Part shown: one piece after another, positions 43,154 through 51,682 of the stretch
Position numbering within the stretch: the stretch's first letter is position 1
Layout: each line of letters starts with the position of its first letter
Assembly (NCBI GenBank): GCA_965277345.1
Contig: CBDICI010000004.1
Coordinates: 1,798,001-1,862,000, forward strand
From: CAIOYC01 sp965277345
GTDB lineage: Bacteria; Pseudomonadota; Alphaproteobacteria; Caulobacterales; Caulobacteraceae
Reading direction: 5' to 3'
DNA: 64,000 bases
The notes under the pieces: generated by a model
The model's database searches: none
What the model was told of the DNA's origin: nothing
What the model saw: the letters and a program-made list of their open reading frames with translations, nothing else
Position numbers and translations under genes: made by a program

Positions 43154-44254
43154 ATGACTGACAAGATCGCGGTAGTGGCGGCCGGGGGCACCGGCGGCCA
43201 CCTGTTTCCGGCCGAGGCTCTGGCGCGCGCGCTGGCGGCGCGGGGCTGGCGTATCGTGCTCGCCACCGACCGGCGCGGCGCGGCTTATGCCGAGCAGTTC
43301 CCAGCCGAGGAGCGGCTGGCGCTGGACGCCGCAACCTTCAGGATGGGCGATCCCGTCGGCATGGCGCGAGGCGGGCTGAAGATCCTCGGCGGCGTCGCCC
43401 GCGCGCGCATCGCCTTCAAGCGGCTGAAGCCGAGCGTGGTGGTGGGGTTTGGCGGCTATCCGTCCCTGCCGGCGCTCCTGGCCGCGCCGGTGGTGAACGC
43501 CCCCACCGTGATCCACGAGCAGAACGCAGTGCTGGGCCGCGTCAATCGCTGGATCGCCCCGCGCGCCACCGCCATCGCCTGCGCCTTTCCCACGCTGGAA
43601 AAGGCCCCGTCCAGGGTGAAGGCCAAGGTCGAGGTGGTGGGCAATCCGGTGCGTCCGGACATCCGTGCGCTCGGCGACAAGCCCTATCCCGACCCCGGCG
43701 CCGGCAATGTGCGCATCCTGGTCACCGGCGGCAGCCAGGGCGCGCGCCTGCTGTCCGAGGCGGTGCCCGCCGCCATCGCCATGCTGCCCGAGGATACCCG
43801 CTATCGTCTGCACGTCACCCAGCAGACCCGGCCCGAGGCTATGGAGGACGCGCGGCGGGTCTATGCCAACGCCCTGGTCGAGGCGCAGCTTTCGCCGTTT
43901 TTCCGCGACATGGCCGGTCGCCTGGCCGCCTCCCACCTGGTGATCGGGCGCGCCGGCGCCTCCACCGTCTGCGAGCTGGCCGTGGTGGGCCTGCCCTCGG
44001 TGCTGGTCCCCCTCGCCATCGCCATGGACGACCACCAGACCTACAACGCCAGGCTCCTTGTAGACGCCGGCGCCGCCGAGGCCATCCCGGAAAAGGCGTT
44101 CACGCCCGAGCGGCTGGCGGAAAGCCTGATGCGTATCCTGGCCGACCCGACCGAACTGGGCCGCCGCTCCGCCGCCGCCCGCTCCGTCGCCCGCCCCGAC
44201 GCCGCGGAGCGGTTGGCGGACCTCGTGGAGCGGGTAGCAAAAATGCAAGCATAA
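43154..44254 (+). CDS. murG: UDP-GlcNAc:undecaprenyl-PP-MurNAc-pentapeptide transferase MurG
   Basis: 366 residues. It begins KIAVVAAGGTGGHLFPAEALARAL, the G-loop 1 of MurG. VVVGFGGYPSLPALLAAP, VIHEQNAVLGRVNR, ILVTGGSQGARLLSEAVP, LVIGRAGASTVCELAVVGLPSVLVPL and MDDHQTYNARLLVDAGAAE are all family signatures. It makes lipid II on the cytoplasmic face of the inner membrane. 7 bp after ftsW. In most dcw clusters murC follows directly; here hicAB is inserted. Confidence 0.96.
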   Translation: MTDKIAVVAAGGTGGHLFPAEALARALAARGWRIVLATDRRGAAYAEQFPAEERLALDAATFRMGDPVGMARGGLKILGGVARARIAFKRLKPSVVVGFGGYPSLPALLAAPVVNAPTVIHEQNAVLGRVNRWIAPRATAIACAFPTLEKAPSRVKAKVEVVGNPVRPDIRALGDKPYPDPGAGNVRILVTGGSQGARLLSEAVPAAIAMLPEDTRYRLHVTQQTRPEAMEDARRVYANALVEAQLSPFFRDMAGRLAASHLVIGRAGASTVCELAVVGLPSVLVPLAIAMDDHQTYNARLLVDAGAAEAIPEKAFTPERLAESLMRILADPTELGRRSAAARSVARPDAAERLADLVERVAKMQA

Positions 44255-44262
44255 AATGATTG

Positions 44263-44288
44263 CAACTTAATCTCGAAAGAATAAGTTG
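44263..44288. promoter_or_regulatory. Palindrome upstream of hicA, possible HicB operator
   Basis: CAACTTA at 44263-44269 and TAAGTTG at 44282-44288 form a perfect 7-bp inverted repeat with a 12-bp spacer, ending 5 bp before the hicA GTG. HicB antitoxins with a DNA-binding C-terminus repress their own operon, so this is a plausible operator. The surroundings are unusually A+T-rich for this cluster. Confidence 0.5.
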
Positions 44289-44293
44289 AGTGC

Positions 44294-44548
44294 GTGAACA
44301 GCAGGCATCGAAGAACGTTGCAGGCGATCTGGCGGACACCGACGTCCGCGACGATCGTTTGGGCGGACCTCGAAGGCCTGCTGATCGGGATCGGATGCGA
44401 AGCGGTTGAAGGGCCGGGTTCGGCGGTATCGTTCCGCCACGGGCGGCACATCGAGTTCTTTCACCGTCCGCACCCACAGAAGGAAGCAAAGCCGTATCAG
44501 GTTAGGGCTGCTAGAGCATTTCTAACGGTGATTGGAATAGAACCATGA
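44294..44548 (+). CDS. hicA: HicA-family mRNA interferase toxin
   Basis: 84 residues with a GTG start. The double-stranded RNA-binding-like fold typical of HicA is visible. TIVWADLEGLLIGIGCEAVEGPGSAVSFRHGRHIEFFHRPH gives the G-S-x-x-x-F pattern with candidate catalytic histidines, and KPYQVRAARAFLTVIGI forms the last helix. HicA cleaves mRNA and is neutralised by HicB. Toxin-first order with a 4-nt overlap into hicB is the usual HicAB layout. No Shine-Dalgarno is visible before the GTG. Inserted between murG and murC. Confidence 0.88.
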   Translation: MNSRHRRTLQAIWRTPTSATIVWADLEGLLIGIGCEAVEGPGSAVSFRHGRHIEFFHRPHPQKEAKPYQVRAARAFLTVIGIEP

Positions 44549-44892
44549 ACACCATGAGCTACAAAGGTTATTGCGCCCGTGTCGAGTTCGACGATGAAGA
44601 CGGCGTCTTCTTCGGCCGCATATCGGGGATCAAGGACGGCGTGCACTTTCACGGCGAGACGGTGGAGGCGCTACGCACCGCGTTTCACGAATCTGTCGAC
44701 GGCTACATCGACGTCTGCGCGCGCATCGGCAAGGCGCCGCAGAAGCCCTATTCGGGGCAGATCATGGTGCGGGTCGATCCGCAGGTCCACGCGCGTTCGG
44801 CCCAGGCGGCGGAGCTGGCGGGGATGAGCCTTGCGAAATGGGCCGAGGCGAAGCTCAGCGCCGCTGCGGATCACGATCTCGAACGCAGATAG
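44545..44892 (+). CDS. hicB: HicB-family antitoxin
   Basis: 115 residues. YKGYCARVEFDDEDGVFFGRISGIKDGVHFHGETVEALRTAFHESVDGYI is the degenerate RNase H-like HicB domain that binds the toxin. The C-terminus (GQIMVRVDPQVHARSAQAAELAGMSLAKWAEAKL) is a ribbon-helix-helix DNA-binding domain, so it probably represses its own promoter. The start overlaps hicA. murC begins 46 bp after the stop, so the operon may read into murC. Confidence 0.92.
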   Translation: MNTMSYKGYCARVEFDDEDGVFFGRISGIKDGVHFHGETVEALRTAFHESVDGYIDVCARIGKAPQKPYSGQIMVRVDPQVHARSAQAAELAGMSLAKWAEAKLSAAADHDLERR

Positions 44893-44938
44893 TCAGTCAT
44901 AGGTGACGGATTGAAAGGGCGGCGCTAAGACCCCCGCC

Positions 44939-46366
44939 ATGACCCCGCGCAAGCTCCGTCCTACCCCCTTCGGCATTGGTCCGGTGCATTTCGTCGGCAT
45001 CGGCGGCATCGGCATGAGCGGCATCGCCGAGATCATGCTGAAGATCGGCTACAAGGTGCAGGGCTCGGACGCCAAGGCCTCGGCCAATACCGAGCGGCTG
45101 GCGGCGCTGGGCGCCACGATCTTCGTCGGCCACGACGCCAACAATGTGGGCGCCGCCGCCGCGGTGGTCTATTCCACCGCCGTCAAGGCGGACAATCCGG
45201 AGCTGATGGCCGCGCGCGACCGGCGCATCCCGCTGGTCCGGCGGGCTGAAATGCTGGCCGAGTTGATGCGGCTGCAGTTCTCCGTGGCCGTCGGCGGCAC
45301 CCACGGCAAGACCACCACCACCTCCATGGTGGCGGCCCTGCTCGATGCGGGCGGGCTCGACCCCACCGTGGTGAATGGCGGCATCATCAACGCCTATGGC
45401 ACCAACGCCAAGGTGGGCGACGGCGACTGGATCGTGGTGGAGGCGGACGAGAGCGACGGCTCGTTCCTGCGCCTGAAGTCCACCGTGGCCATCGTCACCA
45501 ATATCGACGCCGAACACCTGGACCACTGGGGCGATTTCGACGCGGTGAAGAAGGGCTTCTGCGACTTTGTCGAGAACATCCCCTTCTACGGTTTCGCGGC
45601 CGTGTGCCTGGATCACCCGGAGGTGCAGGCCCTGGCCTCGCGGGTGGAGAACCGGCGCCTAGTCACCTATGGCGTCAATCCCCAGGCCGAGGTGCGCGCC
45701 ACCCGCGTGATGATGGGGCCGGACGGCGCCGAGTTCGACGTCCGCATCGAGGTGCGCGACGGCGATCCGATCACCTACGAGAACCTCCGCCTGCCCATGG
45801 CCGGCCAGCACAACATGTCCAACGCCCTGGCCGCCATCGCCGTGGCGCGCGAACTCGGCGTGTCCGCCGAGGCGATCCGCGAGGGCTTGATGGGCTTTGG
45901 CGGGGTTAAGCGGCGCTTTACCACCACCGGCGTGGCCAGGGGCGTGCGCATCATCGACGACTACGGCCATCATCCGGTAGAGATCGCCGCGGTGCTGAAG
46001 GCCGCCCGCCAGGTGCAGTCCGCCGGCCACGGCAAGGTGATCGCCGTGGTGCAGCCGCACCGCTACACCCGCCTGCGCGATCTGATGGACGAGTTCGCCG
46101 CCGCCTTCCACGACGCCGACAGTGTCATCGTCGCCGACGTCTATGCCGCGGGCGAGGCGCCGATCGAGGGCGTAGGTCAGGCCGCGCTGGTGGAGCGGAT
46201 GCGCCGCTATGGCCATCGCCGGGTCCAGCCTTTGGAGACCGTGTCCGCCCTGCCGCGGATCATCAACGAGGAGGCCGGCCCCGGCGATCTGGTGGTCTGC
46301 CTCGGCGCCGGTGACATCACCGCCTGGGCCTACGCCCTGCCGGGGCAATTGGAGGCGCTGGGATGA
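44939..46366 (+). CDS. murC: UDP-N-acetylmuramate--L-alanine ligase MurC
   Basis: 475 residues. It begins with VHFVGIGGIGMSGIAEIMLKIGY, the MurC Rossmann loop. The ATP P-loop is VGGTHGKTTTTSMVAALL with K124. VVEADESDGSFLRL, NIDAEHLDHWGDF, GQHNMSNALAAIAVARELG and IIDDYGHHPVEIAAVLKAAR are Mur-ligase hallmarks. It adds L-Ala to UDP-MurNAc in the cytosol. It overlaps the next reading frame (GFA) by 4 nt. murB follows only after that inserted gene. Confidence 0.96.
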   Translation: MTPRKLRPTPFGIGPVHFVGIGGIGMSGIAEIMLKIGYKVQGSDAKASANTERLAALGATIFVGHDANNVGAAAAVVYSTAVKADNPELMAARDRRIPLVRRAEMLAELMRLQFSVAVGGTHGKTTTTSMVAALLDAGGLDPTVVNGGIINAYGTNAKVGDGDWIVVEADESDGSFLRLKSTVAIVTNIDAEHLDHWGDFDAVKKGFCDFVENIPFYGFAAVCLDHPEVQALASRVENRRLVTYGVNPQAEVRATRVMMGPDGAEFDVRIEVRDGDPITYENLRLPMAGQHNMSNALAAIAVARELGVSAEAIREGLMGFGGVKRRFTTTGVARGVRIIDDYGHHPVEIAAVLKAARQVQSAGHGKVIAVVQPHRYTRLRDLMDEFAAAFHDADSVIVADVYAAGEAPIEGVGQAALVERMRRYGHRRVQPLETVSALPRIINEEAGPGDLVVCLGAGDITAWAYALPGQLEALG

Positions 46367-46811
46367 TCGCGGCTATCACCGGCGGCTGTCAGTGCGGGGC
46401 GGTGCGCTATCAACTCCGCGCCCCGCCCAAAAGCACCTTCTGCCATTGTCGCATGTGCCAGAAGGCCACCGGTGGGGTGTTTGCGGCCCTCTCCATGGTC
46501 AAGAAGGCCGATCTGGCCTGGACCAAGGGCGAGCCGAGCTATATTACGCCAGCTCCAACGTGGCCCGGCGCGGCTTTTGTTCCGCCTGCGGTACGCCGCT
46601 CACCTTCGAATACCTTGCCAAGGACTGGATGGAGGTGACCACCGGCAGCCTCGACGATCCCTGGAGCGTGGGCTTGGTCGAGCACTTCGGCGTTGAGTCG
46701 AGGATGCCGTGGCTCAAGCTCTGCGACGGTCTGCCCGAACACCGCACCGGGCAGAGCCCGGACTCGCCGGTGAACGATCCCGGCTTCATCCCGCAACAAG
46801 ACCAAGGATGA
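46363..46811 (+). pseudogene. GFA family (CENP-V/GFA zinc-binding) protein, frameshifted
   Basis: The ATG overlaps the murC stop. The first frame gives GGCQCGAVRYQL and FCHCRMCQKATGGVFAALSMV, the zinc-binding Cys sites of the GFA domain, up to GEPSY. The rest continues in another frame: YASSNVARRGFCSACGTPLTFEYLAKDWMEVTTGSLDDPWSV, including the final C-x-x-C pair, ending at 46811. Two extra bases (AT at 46543-46544, in TATATTA) explain the break; removing them gives a 148-residue protein whose stop overlaps the murB ATG. It is either a recent frameshift or a sequence error. GFA proteins were named for glutathione-dependent formaldehyde activation; their real substrates are mostly unknown. Confidence 0.85.
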
Positions 46812-47749
46812 GCGGCTGGCGCGATCACCTGCCCGCGGTCGCCGGGCGGATCGTGCTGGACGCACCGCTCGCGCCCTATACCTGGCTGCGCGTCGGCGGT
46901 CCGGCGGACGTGCTGTTCCTGCCCAAGGACGAGGCCGACCTGTCGCATTTCCTGAAGGCGCTCGACCCCGGCGTGCCGGTGATGACGCTCGGCGTCGGTT
47001 CCAATACCCTGGTGCGCGACGGCGGGGTGGAGGGGGTGGTGATCCGCCTCGGCCGCGCCTTCGCCGACATAACCGCCGACGGCCAGAGCATCGTCACGGC
47101 CGGTGCGGCGGCGCTCGACGCCCAGGTGGCCAAGGCGGCGGGCGAGGCGGGGATCGCCGGGCTGGAGTTCTACACCGGTGTGCCGGGCACGATCGGCGGC
47201 GCGGTGGTGATGAACGCCGGCTGTTACGGCCAGGAGACCCGGGACGTGCTGGTCTCGGCTCGGATCATGGGCCGCGACGGCGAGGTCCGCACGCTGGCCA
47301 ATGCCGACCTCCACTTCCGCTATCGCCATTCCGCCCTTCAAAGCAAGGAGGGGCAGGACGGCGACGCCATTGTGCTCGGCGCCACCTATGAGGGGCGACC
47401 CGAGGATCCGGCTGTGTTGAAGACGCGCATGGCCGAGATCACCGCCCGGCGCGAGGCCTCCCAGCCGATCCGCGAGAAGACCGGCGGCTCCACCTTTCGT
47501 AATCCCGAGGGCCACTCCGCCTGGGAGCTGGTGGACGAGGCGGGCTGGCGCGGCAAGCTGCACAGGGTGAGCGGGGCGGGGGCGATGTTTTCGCCCCAGC
47601 ACGCCAACTTCCTGATCAACCCCGGCGACGCCACCGCCGCCGACCTGGAGGGGCTGGGCGAAGCCGTCCGCGCCGACGTGCGCCAGAAGTTCGGCGCCGA
47701 GCTCGATTGGGAAGTGAAGCGGGTAGGGCGCACACGGAACAACCCGTGA
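46808..47749 (+). CDS. murB: UDP-N-acetylenolpyruvoylglucosamine reductase MurB
   Basis: 313 residues from the ATG at 46808, which overlaps the end of the GFA gene; a longer upstream reading is a shadow. YTWLRVGGPADVLFLPKDEADL and MTLGVGSNTLVRDGGVEGVVIRLG form the FAD-binding domain. GVPGTIGGAVVMNAGCYGQET, RYRHSALQ and GSTFRNPEGHSAWELVDEAGWRG (substrate domain with catalytic Ser) plus FSPQHANFLIN complete the type I MurB layout. It reduces the enolpyruvyl group using NADPH, giving UDP-MurNAc. Last coupled gene before the secreted-protein gene. Confidence 0.96.
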   Translation: MSGWRDHLPAVAGRIVLDAPLAPYTWLRVGGPADVLFLPKDEADLSHFLKALDPGVPVMTLGVGSNTLVRDGGVEGVVIRLGRAFADITADGQSIVTAGAAALDAQVAKAAGEAGIAGLEFYTGVPGTIGGAVVMNAGCYGQETRDVLVSARIMGRDGEVRTLANADLHFRYRHSALQSKEGQDGDAIVLGATYEGRPEDPAVLKTRMAEITARREASQPIREKTGGSTFRNPEGHSAWELVDEAGWRGKLHRVSGAGAMFSPQHANFLINPGDATAADLEGLGEAVRADVRQKFGAELDWEVKRVGRTRNNP

Positions 47750-47884
47750 GGGGGGAATATTAACCACGACACATCACCGTATGGGTGAAGTGATTGAGTT
47801 TTAGGCGTATTTCAGTGCTCTCATGCATCCCTACCGCCGCGTGGGCGTTAACCCGCGCAACGACGGGCTTTGGGAGTTGGGATC

Positions 47885-48370
47885 ATGTCGAAATATTTGA
47901 TGGGAACGGTCGCGGGGCTCGCCCTGACCCTTGGGGCCATGGCGGCGGGCGGCGCGAACGCGCAGGATTATGACGGCGGGGGACCCCGCCCGCCCTACGC
48001 CACCGGCGCCTATGTGGGCCTGGGTATCGGCAGTCCGGACTGCAGCTTCACCCTGGTCGGCGCCCACGCCGGCGTGACGGTGCTGGGCATCAATGCGGGC
48101 GCCGGTGCGCGCATCGGCTTGCCAGGCGGTTGCCGCGAAGAGGGCCCCGCGCCGGTGGCCTATCAGCCACAATACGCCCCCCCGCCTCAGCCCTATTACG
48201 GCGGCCAGGGTTATGGCGGAGGCTATCAGGGCGGCTACTATAACCAGGGTTACGCCGCCCCCGTCGCCTATCCCCAGCCGGCCTATCCCCAACCCGCCTA
48301 TCCACAGCCGGGCTACGGTGGCTACGGCCAGCCCTGCGGCTGCCAGCCGGTAGCCTACCAGCCCTATTGA
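47885..48370 (+). CDS. Secreted Pro/Tyr/Gln/Gly-rich protein of unknown function
   Basis: 161 residues from the ATG at 47885 (TTTGGGAG upstream); a GTG 15 bp earlier is less likely. The signal peptide runs to about residue 27 (GLALTLGAMAAGGANAQ). A short middle domain GAYVGLGIGSPDCSFTLVGAHAGVTVLGINAGAGARIG precedes a low-complexity tail. That tail has YQPQYAPPPQPYYGGQGYGGGY and AYPQPAYPQPAYPQPGYGG repeats, then a CGC cysteine pair near the end. It looks like an envelope or cell-surface protein. No family is recognised. It sits between murB and ddl, where dcw clusters normally have no gene. Confidence 0.72.
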   Translation: MSKYLMGTVAGLALTLGAMAAGGANAQDYDGGGPRPPYATGAYVGLGIGSPDCSFTLVGAHAGVTVLGINAGAGARIGLPGGCREEGPAPVAYQPQYAPPPQPYYGGQGYGGGYQGGYYNQGYAAPVAYPQPAYPQPAYPQPGYGGYGQPCGCQPVAYQPY

Positions 48371-48471
48371 TCCGGCCGCCTTTTCCATCGATGGCGGGTC
48401 AAATGGCGGCGGCGCTAACCTTCCATAAACCACGCCGGAGTTGATGTAGGCCTCTTCAAGAGGCCTCGCCC

Positions 48472-49410
48472 ATGACCCTTCCGCTGCAAGGCCGCCACAT
48501 CGCTGTCCTGATGGGCGGCTGGTCGTCCGAGCGCGAGATCTCTCTTTCCACCGGGCGAGGCGCGACAGCGGCGTTGGAGCGCCTCGGGGCCAGGGTTTCG
48601 GCCATCGACGCCGGGCGGGATGTCGCCGAGGTGTTGGTCCGGCTGAAGCCCGACGTGGCGGTCAACTGCCTGCACGGCCCCTGGGGCGAAGACGGCGGCG
48701 CGCAGGGCGTGCTGGAGACGCTCGCCATCCCCTACACCCACTCCGGTGTGCTGGCCTCCGCCCTCGCCATGGACAAGAACAAGTCCAAGGCCGTGCTGAA
48801 GGCGGCAGGCGTGAACGCGCCGGGCGGCGGCCTCTATGACCGGTTCGCGGTGGCGCGCGAACACGTCATGGCGCCGCCCTATGTGGTGAAGCCCAATGCC
48901 GAGGGCTCCTCGGTGGGCGTGTTCCGCGTGTTCGAGGGAGCCAACCGGCCGCCGCAGGATCTGGCCTCCGCCGCCTGGACCTATGGCGAACTGGTCATGG
49001 TCGAGCCCTACATCGCCGGGCGCGAACTGGCGGTGACGGTGATGGGCGAGCCGGCCGGCCCGCGCGCGTTGGCCGTGACCGATATCATCTCGGTCTCCGG
49101 CTTCTACGACTATGAGGCCAAGTACGCCGCGGGCGGCTCGCGTCACGTCCTGCCGGCCGAACTCCCTGCCCACGTGACCGAAGCCGCCCTGCGCCAGGCC
49201 GAGCGGGCTCACACCGCTCTGGGTTGCCGAGGCGTTACCCGGTCCGACCTCCGTTATGACGATCTTAAGGACGATCTGGTCTTGCTGGAGGTCAACACCC
49301 AGCCCGGCATGACGCCGACCTCGCTCGTTCCCGAGCAGGCCGCGCATGTGGGGATAGACTACGACGCTCTGGTGCTTTGGATGGTGAAAGACGCTTCATG
49401 CCTGCGGTGA
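48472..49410 (+). CDS. ddl: D-alanine--D-alanine ligase
   Basis: 312 residues. HIAVLMGGWSSEREISLSTGRG is the N-terminal Ddl signature. NCLHGPWGEDGGAQGVLETLAIPYTHSGVLASALAMDKNKSKAVLKAAG, YVVKPNAEGSSVGVF (ATP-grasp lysine and S-S-V-G loop), YDYEAKYAAGGSRH and RSDLRYDDLKDDLVLLEVNTQPGMTPTSLVPEQA complete it. It makes D-Ala-D-Ala for MurF in the cytosol. The 3' end overlaps ftsQ by 13 bp. A 101-bp gap separates it from the inserted secreted-protein gene. Confidence 0.95.
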   Translation: MTLPLQGRHIAVLMGGWSSEREISLSTGRGATAALERLGARVSAIDAGRDVAEVLVRLKPDVAVNCLHGPWGEDGGAQGVLETLAIPYTHSGVLASALAMDKNKSKAVLKAAGVNAPGGGLYDRFAVAREHVMAPPYVVKPNAEGSSVGVFRVFEGANRPPQDLASAAWTYGELVMVEPYIAGRELAVTVMGEPAGPRALAVTDIISVSGFYDYEAKYAAGGSRHVLPAELPAHVTEAALRQAERAHTALGCRGVTRSDLRYDDLKDDLVLLEVNTQPGMTPTSLVPEQAAHVGIDYDALVLWMVKDASCLR

Positions 49411-50285
49411 TCCGGCCTCAGAAGGGCGGTCGCGGCGGCGCGCGCACCCGGGGCAGGGCGGCGCAGCCGGCCTATGCGCCCTCCAAGCTCAGGGGCGCGA
49501 GCGCGGTGGGGCTGGATCCGCGCACGGCCGTGTGGGCGGCGGGCGGCCTGATCGGCGTCGCGGTGCTGCTGGCCATGGCCGTAGGCGGGCGCGGGAGCGT
49601 GGAGCGCGGCGTCGGCGGAGTGCTGGACCGGACCAGTCTGGCGCTCGGGTTTCGCCTGAACAGCCTGACCATCAAGGGCGGAGACGCGCTTTCCACCCCG
49701 GCCATCGCCGAGGCCACCGGGCTGCGGAAGGGCGATCCGGTGCTCGGCCTGAGCCTGGAGAAGGTGCGCGAGAAGGTGGAGGCGGTGGGCTGGGTCAAGT
49801 CCGCCAAGGTCCAACGCCTGTTGCCGGACACCCTCGTGGTGCAGGTCCAGCCCCGCACGCTGCTGGCCGTCTGGCAACATGGCGACGCCGCCGATGTGGT
49901 GGACGCCGATGGACAGATCATCCCGGAGGCGACCGCGGTCGGCTTTCCGCAACTGCCGCTGATCGTGGGCGAGGGCGCCAACGAGGCGGCCGGCGGCGTG
50001 CTGCCGCTGATCGCCGCGCGTCCGCGCCTGATGGCGCAGGTGGACGCCTTTCAGCGGGTGGACGGTCGTCGCTGGCGGCTGAAGCTGAAGGACGGCGGGG
50101 TCATCGACCTGCCGGCCAAGGGGGAGGACGGGGCATTGATCCAGTTCGATCAGCTCGACGCCCGCCTGCACTGTCTGGACTTGGGTTTCGACCGGATCGA
50201 CCTGCGCGATCCGTCCGCGACCGAGGTGCGCATGAAAGGCGCATCGTCGGTCGCTCAGCAAGCGGCGGTCGGGGGGCCGCTCTAG
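49398..50285 (+). CDS. ftsQ: Cell division protein FtsQ
   Basis: 295 residues from the ATG at 49398. A basic cytosolic head of about 45 residues (RPQKGGRGGARTRGRAAQP) comes first. One membrane span follows at about 47-66 (AVWAAGGLIGVAVLLAMAVG), then a POTRA domain (LNSLTIKGGDALSTPAIAEATGLRKGDPVLGLSLEKVREKVEAVGWVKSAKVQRLLPDTLVVQVQPR) and the beta domain to the end (FDRIDLRDPSATEVRM). It links early and late divisome parts (FtsL, FtsI, FtsW). It overlaps ddl, with ftsA about 60 bp downstream. Confidence 0.93.
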   Translation: MPAVIRPQKGGRGGARTRGRAAQPAYAPSKLRGASAVGLDPRTAVWAAGGLIGVAVLLAMAVGGRGSVERGVGGVLDRTSLALGFRLNSLTIKGGDALSTPAIAEATGLRKGDPVLGLSLEKVREKVEAVGWVKSAKVQRLLPDTLVVQVQPRTLLAVWQHGDAADVVDADGQIIPEATAVGFPQLPLIVGEGANEAAGGVLPLIAARPRLMAQVDAFQRVDGRRWRLKLKDGGVIDLPAKGEDGALIQFDQLDARLHCLDLGFDRIDLRDPSATEVRMKGASSVAQQAAVGGPL

Positions 50286-50344
50286 GACTTTAATTGGGGC
50301 TGGGCTTTCGCAAAACGCGGCGGCCAAGAGGTGGAGTGTTGGCG

Positions 50345-51679
50345 ATGTCGCGGTTCGAAGACCGACGGGATGCGCGTGAGGGCTTGAAGGTGATTACCGG
50401 TGGACGCACGCCCATGGTGGCGGCCGTCGACCTCGGGGCGTCCAAGATCGGCTGCTTCATCATGAAGCCCGACGGCGTCCGGCGCGATGAGGGGACCATC
50501 CAGGTCGCCGGCGTCGCCCACGTGCGCTCCCGCGGCGTGCGGTACGGGGCCATTGTCAGCCTGGACGAGGCCGCCTCCGCGCTGGCCCAGGCGGTGGAGC
50601 GGGCGGAGAGCATGGCCGGCGTCTCCGTCTCCGGCGTGGTGCTGACCACCTCGGGCGGCCAACTGGGCTCCGCCCGGGTGCGCTCATCCATGTCGCTCGG
50701 GGCCAAGCCGATCAGCGACAACGACCTGTCGCGCGCCATCCAGTTGCCGCTGGCCCAGGCCCGCTTTCCCGGCCGCCGCCCGATCCACCTGTTGCCCATC
50801 GCCTGGAGCGTGGACACCCAGTTCGGCGTGCGCGACCCGCGCGGCATGTACGGCCAGCGCCTGACGCTCGATCTGCTGATCGTCACCATGGCCGAGACGG
50901 CCTACGCCACCTACGCCCATTGCGCCGAACTGGCCCATCTGAACCTGGAAGGCGTGGTCGCCGCGCCCTTTGCCTCGGCGCTCGCCGCGCTGGAAGAAGA
51001 CGAGATGGACCTCGGCGCCATCTGCATCGACATGGGCGGCGGCTCGACCTCCGTCGCGGTGTTCGGCGGCGGCGCCTTGCTCCACGTGGACAGCCTGGCG
51101 GTGGGCGGGGCACACGTAACCTCCGACATCGCCCGGGGCCTCTCCACCACCCTCGCCGGGGCCGAGCGGCTGAAGACCCTGCACGGGTCGGCCATCGCCT
51201 CCACCGGCGAGGACCGCGAGATGATCGAGACCCCGCCGCGCGGCGACGATCCCGGCGCGGGCCCCGTCGTGGCCCCCCGCTCCATGCTGAAGGGCATCAT
51301 CGCGCCCCGGGTGGAGGAGACGCTGGAGTTGATCCGCGACCGGCTGAAGGCCGCCAATGCCCCCATCGACCCGGCGGCGGGCGTGGTGCTGACTGGCGGC
51401 GCCTCCGAACTCGCCGGCGTGCGCGAGGTGGCGATCCGCGTGTTCGACCGCCCCGTGCGCCTCGGCCGCCCCCGCCGCGCCCCGCACCTGGCCGACGCCG
51501 CCTCCGGCCCGGCCTTCTGCGCCGCCGCCGGCGTCTTGCAACGCGCCGCCTTCGGCCCCCGCGAAGCCGCTCAGATCAAGACCGTGATCGCTCAGCCGCA
51601 ACAGCCCCGCCACGCTGAGGGCGGCCCCCACACCGGACCCTTGGCCAAAGCCGTGGGGTGGCTCAGGACCAATCTGTAG
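50345..51679 (+). CDS. ftsA: Cell division protein FtsA
   Basis: 444 residues from the ATG at 50345 (an upstream in-frame start at 50294 is possible). The actin-like fold begins MVAAVDLGASKIGCFI. SHS2/1C subdomain features include IQVAGVAHVRSRGVRYG. CIDMGGGSTSVAVFGGGALLHVDSLAVGG is phosphate loop 2, and GVVLTGGASELAGVREVA is the adenosine motif. The end is GPLAKAVGWLRTNL, the amphipathic membrane-targeting helix. FtsA anchors FtsZ to the membrane. A 118-codon antisense gene separates it from ftsZ. Confidence 0.95.
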   Translation: MSRFEDRRDAREGLKVITGGRTPMVAAVDLGASKIGCFIMKPDGVRRDEGTIQVAGVAHVRSRGVRYGAIVSLDEAASALAQAVERAESMAGVSVSGVVLTTSGGQLGSARVRSSMSLGAKPISDNDLSRAIQLPLAQARFPGRRPIHLLPIAWSVDTQFGVRDPRGMYGQRLTLDLLIVTMAETAYATYAHCAELAHLNLEGVVAAPFASALAALEEDEMDLGAICIDMGGGSTSVAVFGGGALLHVDSLAVGGAHVTSDIARGLSTTLAGAERLKTLHGSAIASTGEDREMIETPPRGDDPGAGPVVAPRSMLKGIIAPRVEETLELIRDRLKAANAPIDPAAGVVLTGGASELAGVREVAIRVFDRPVRLGRPRRAPHLADAASGPAFCAAAGVLQRAAFGPREAAQIKTVIAQPQQPRHAEGGPHTGPLAKAVGWLRTNL

Positions 51680-51682
51680 CGA

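Noticed and set aside
47760..47764. TTAAC words at 47760 and 47848 as CtrA sites
   Set aside because: No TTAA partner at the 7-base spacing on either strand.
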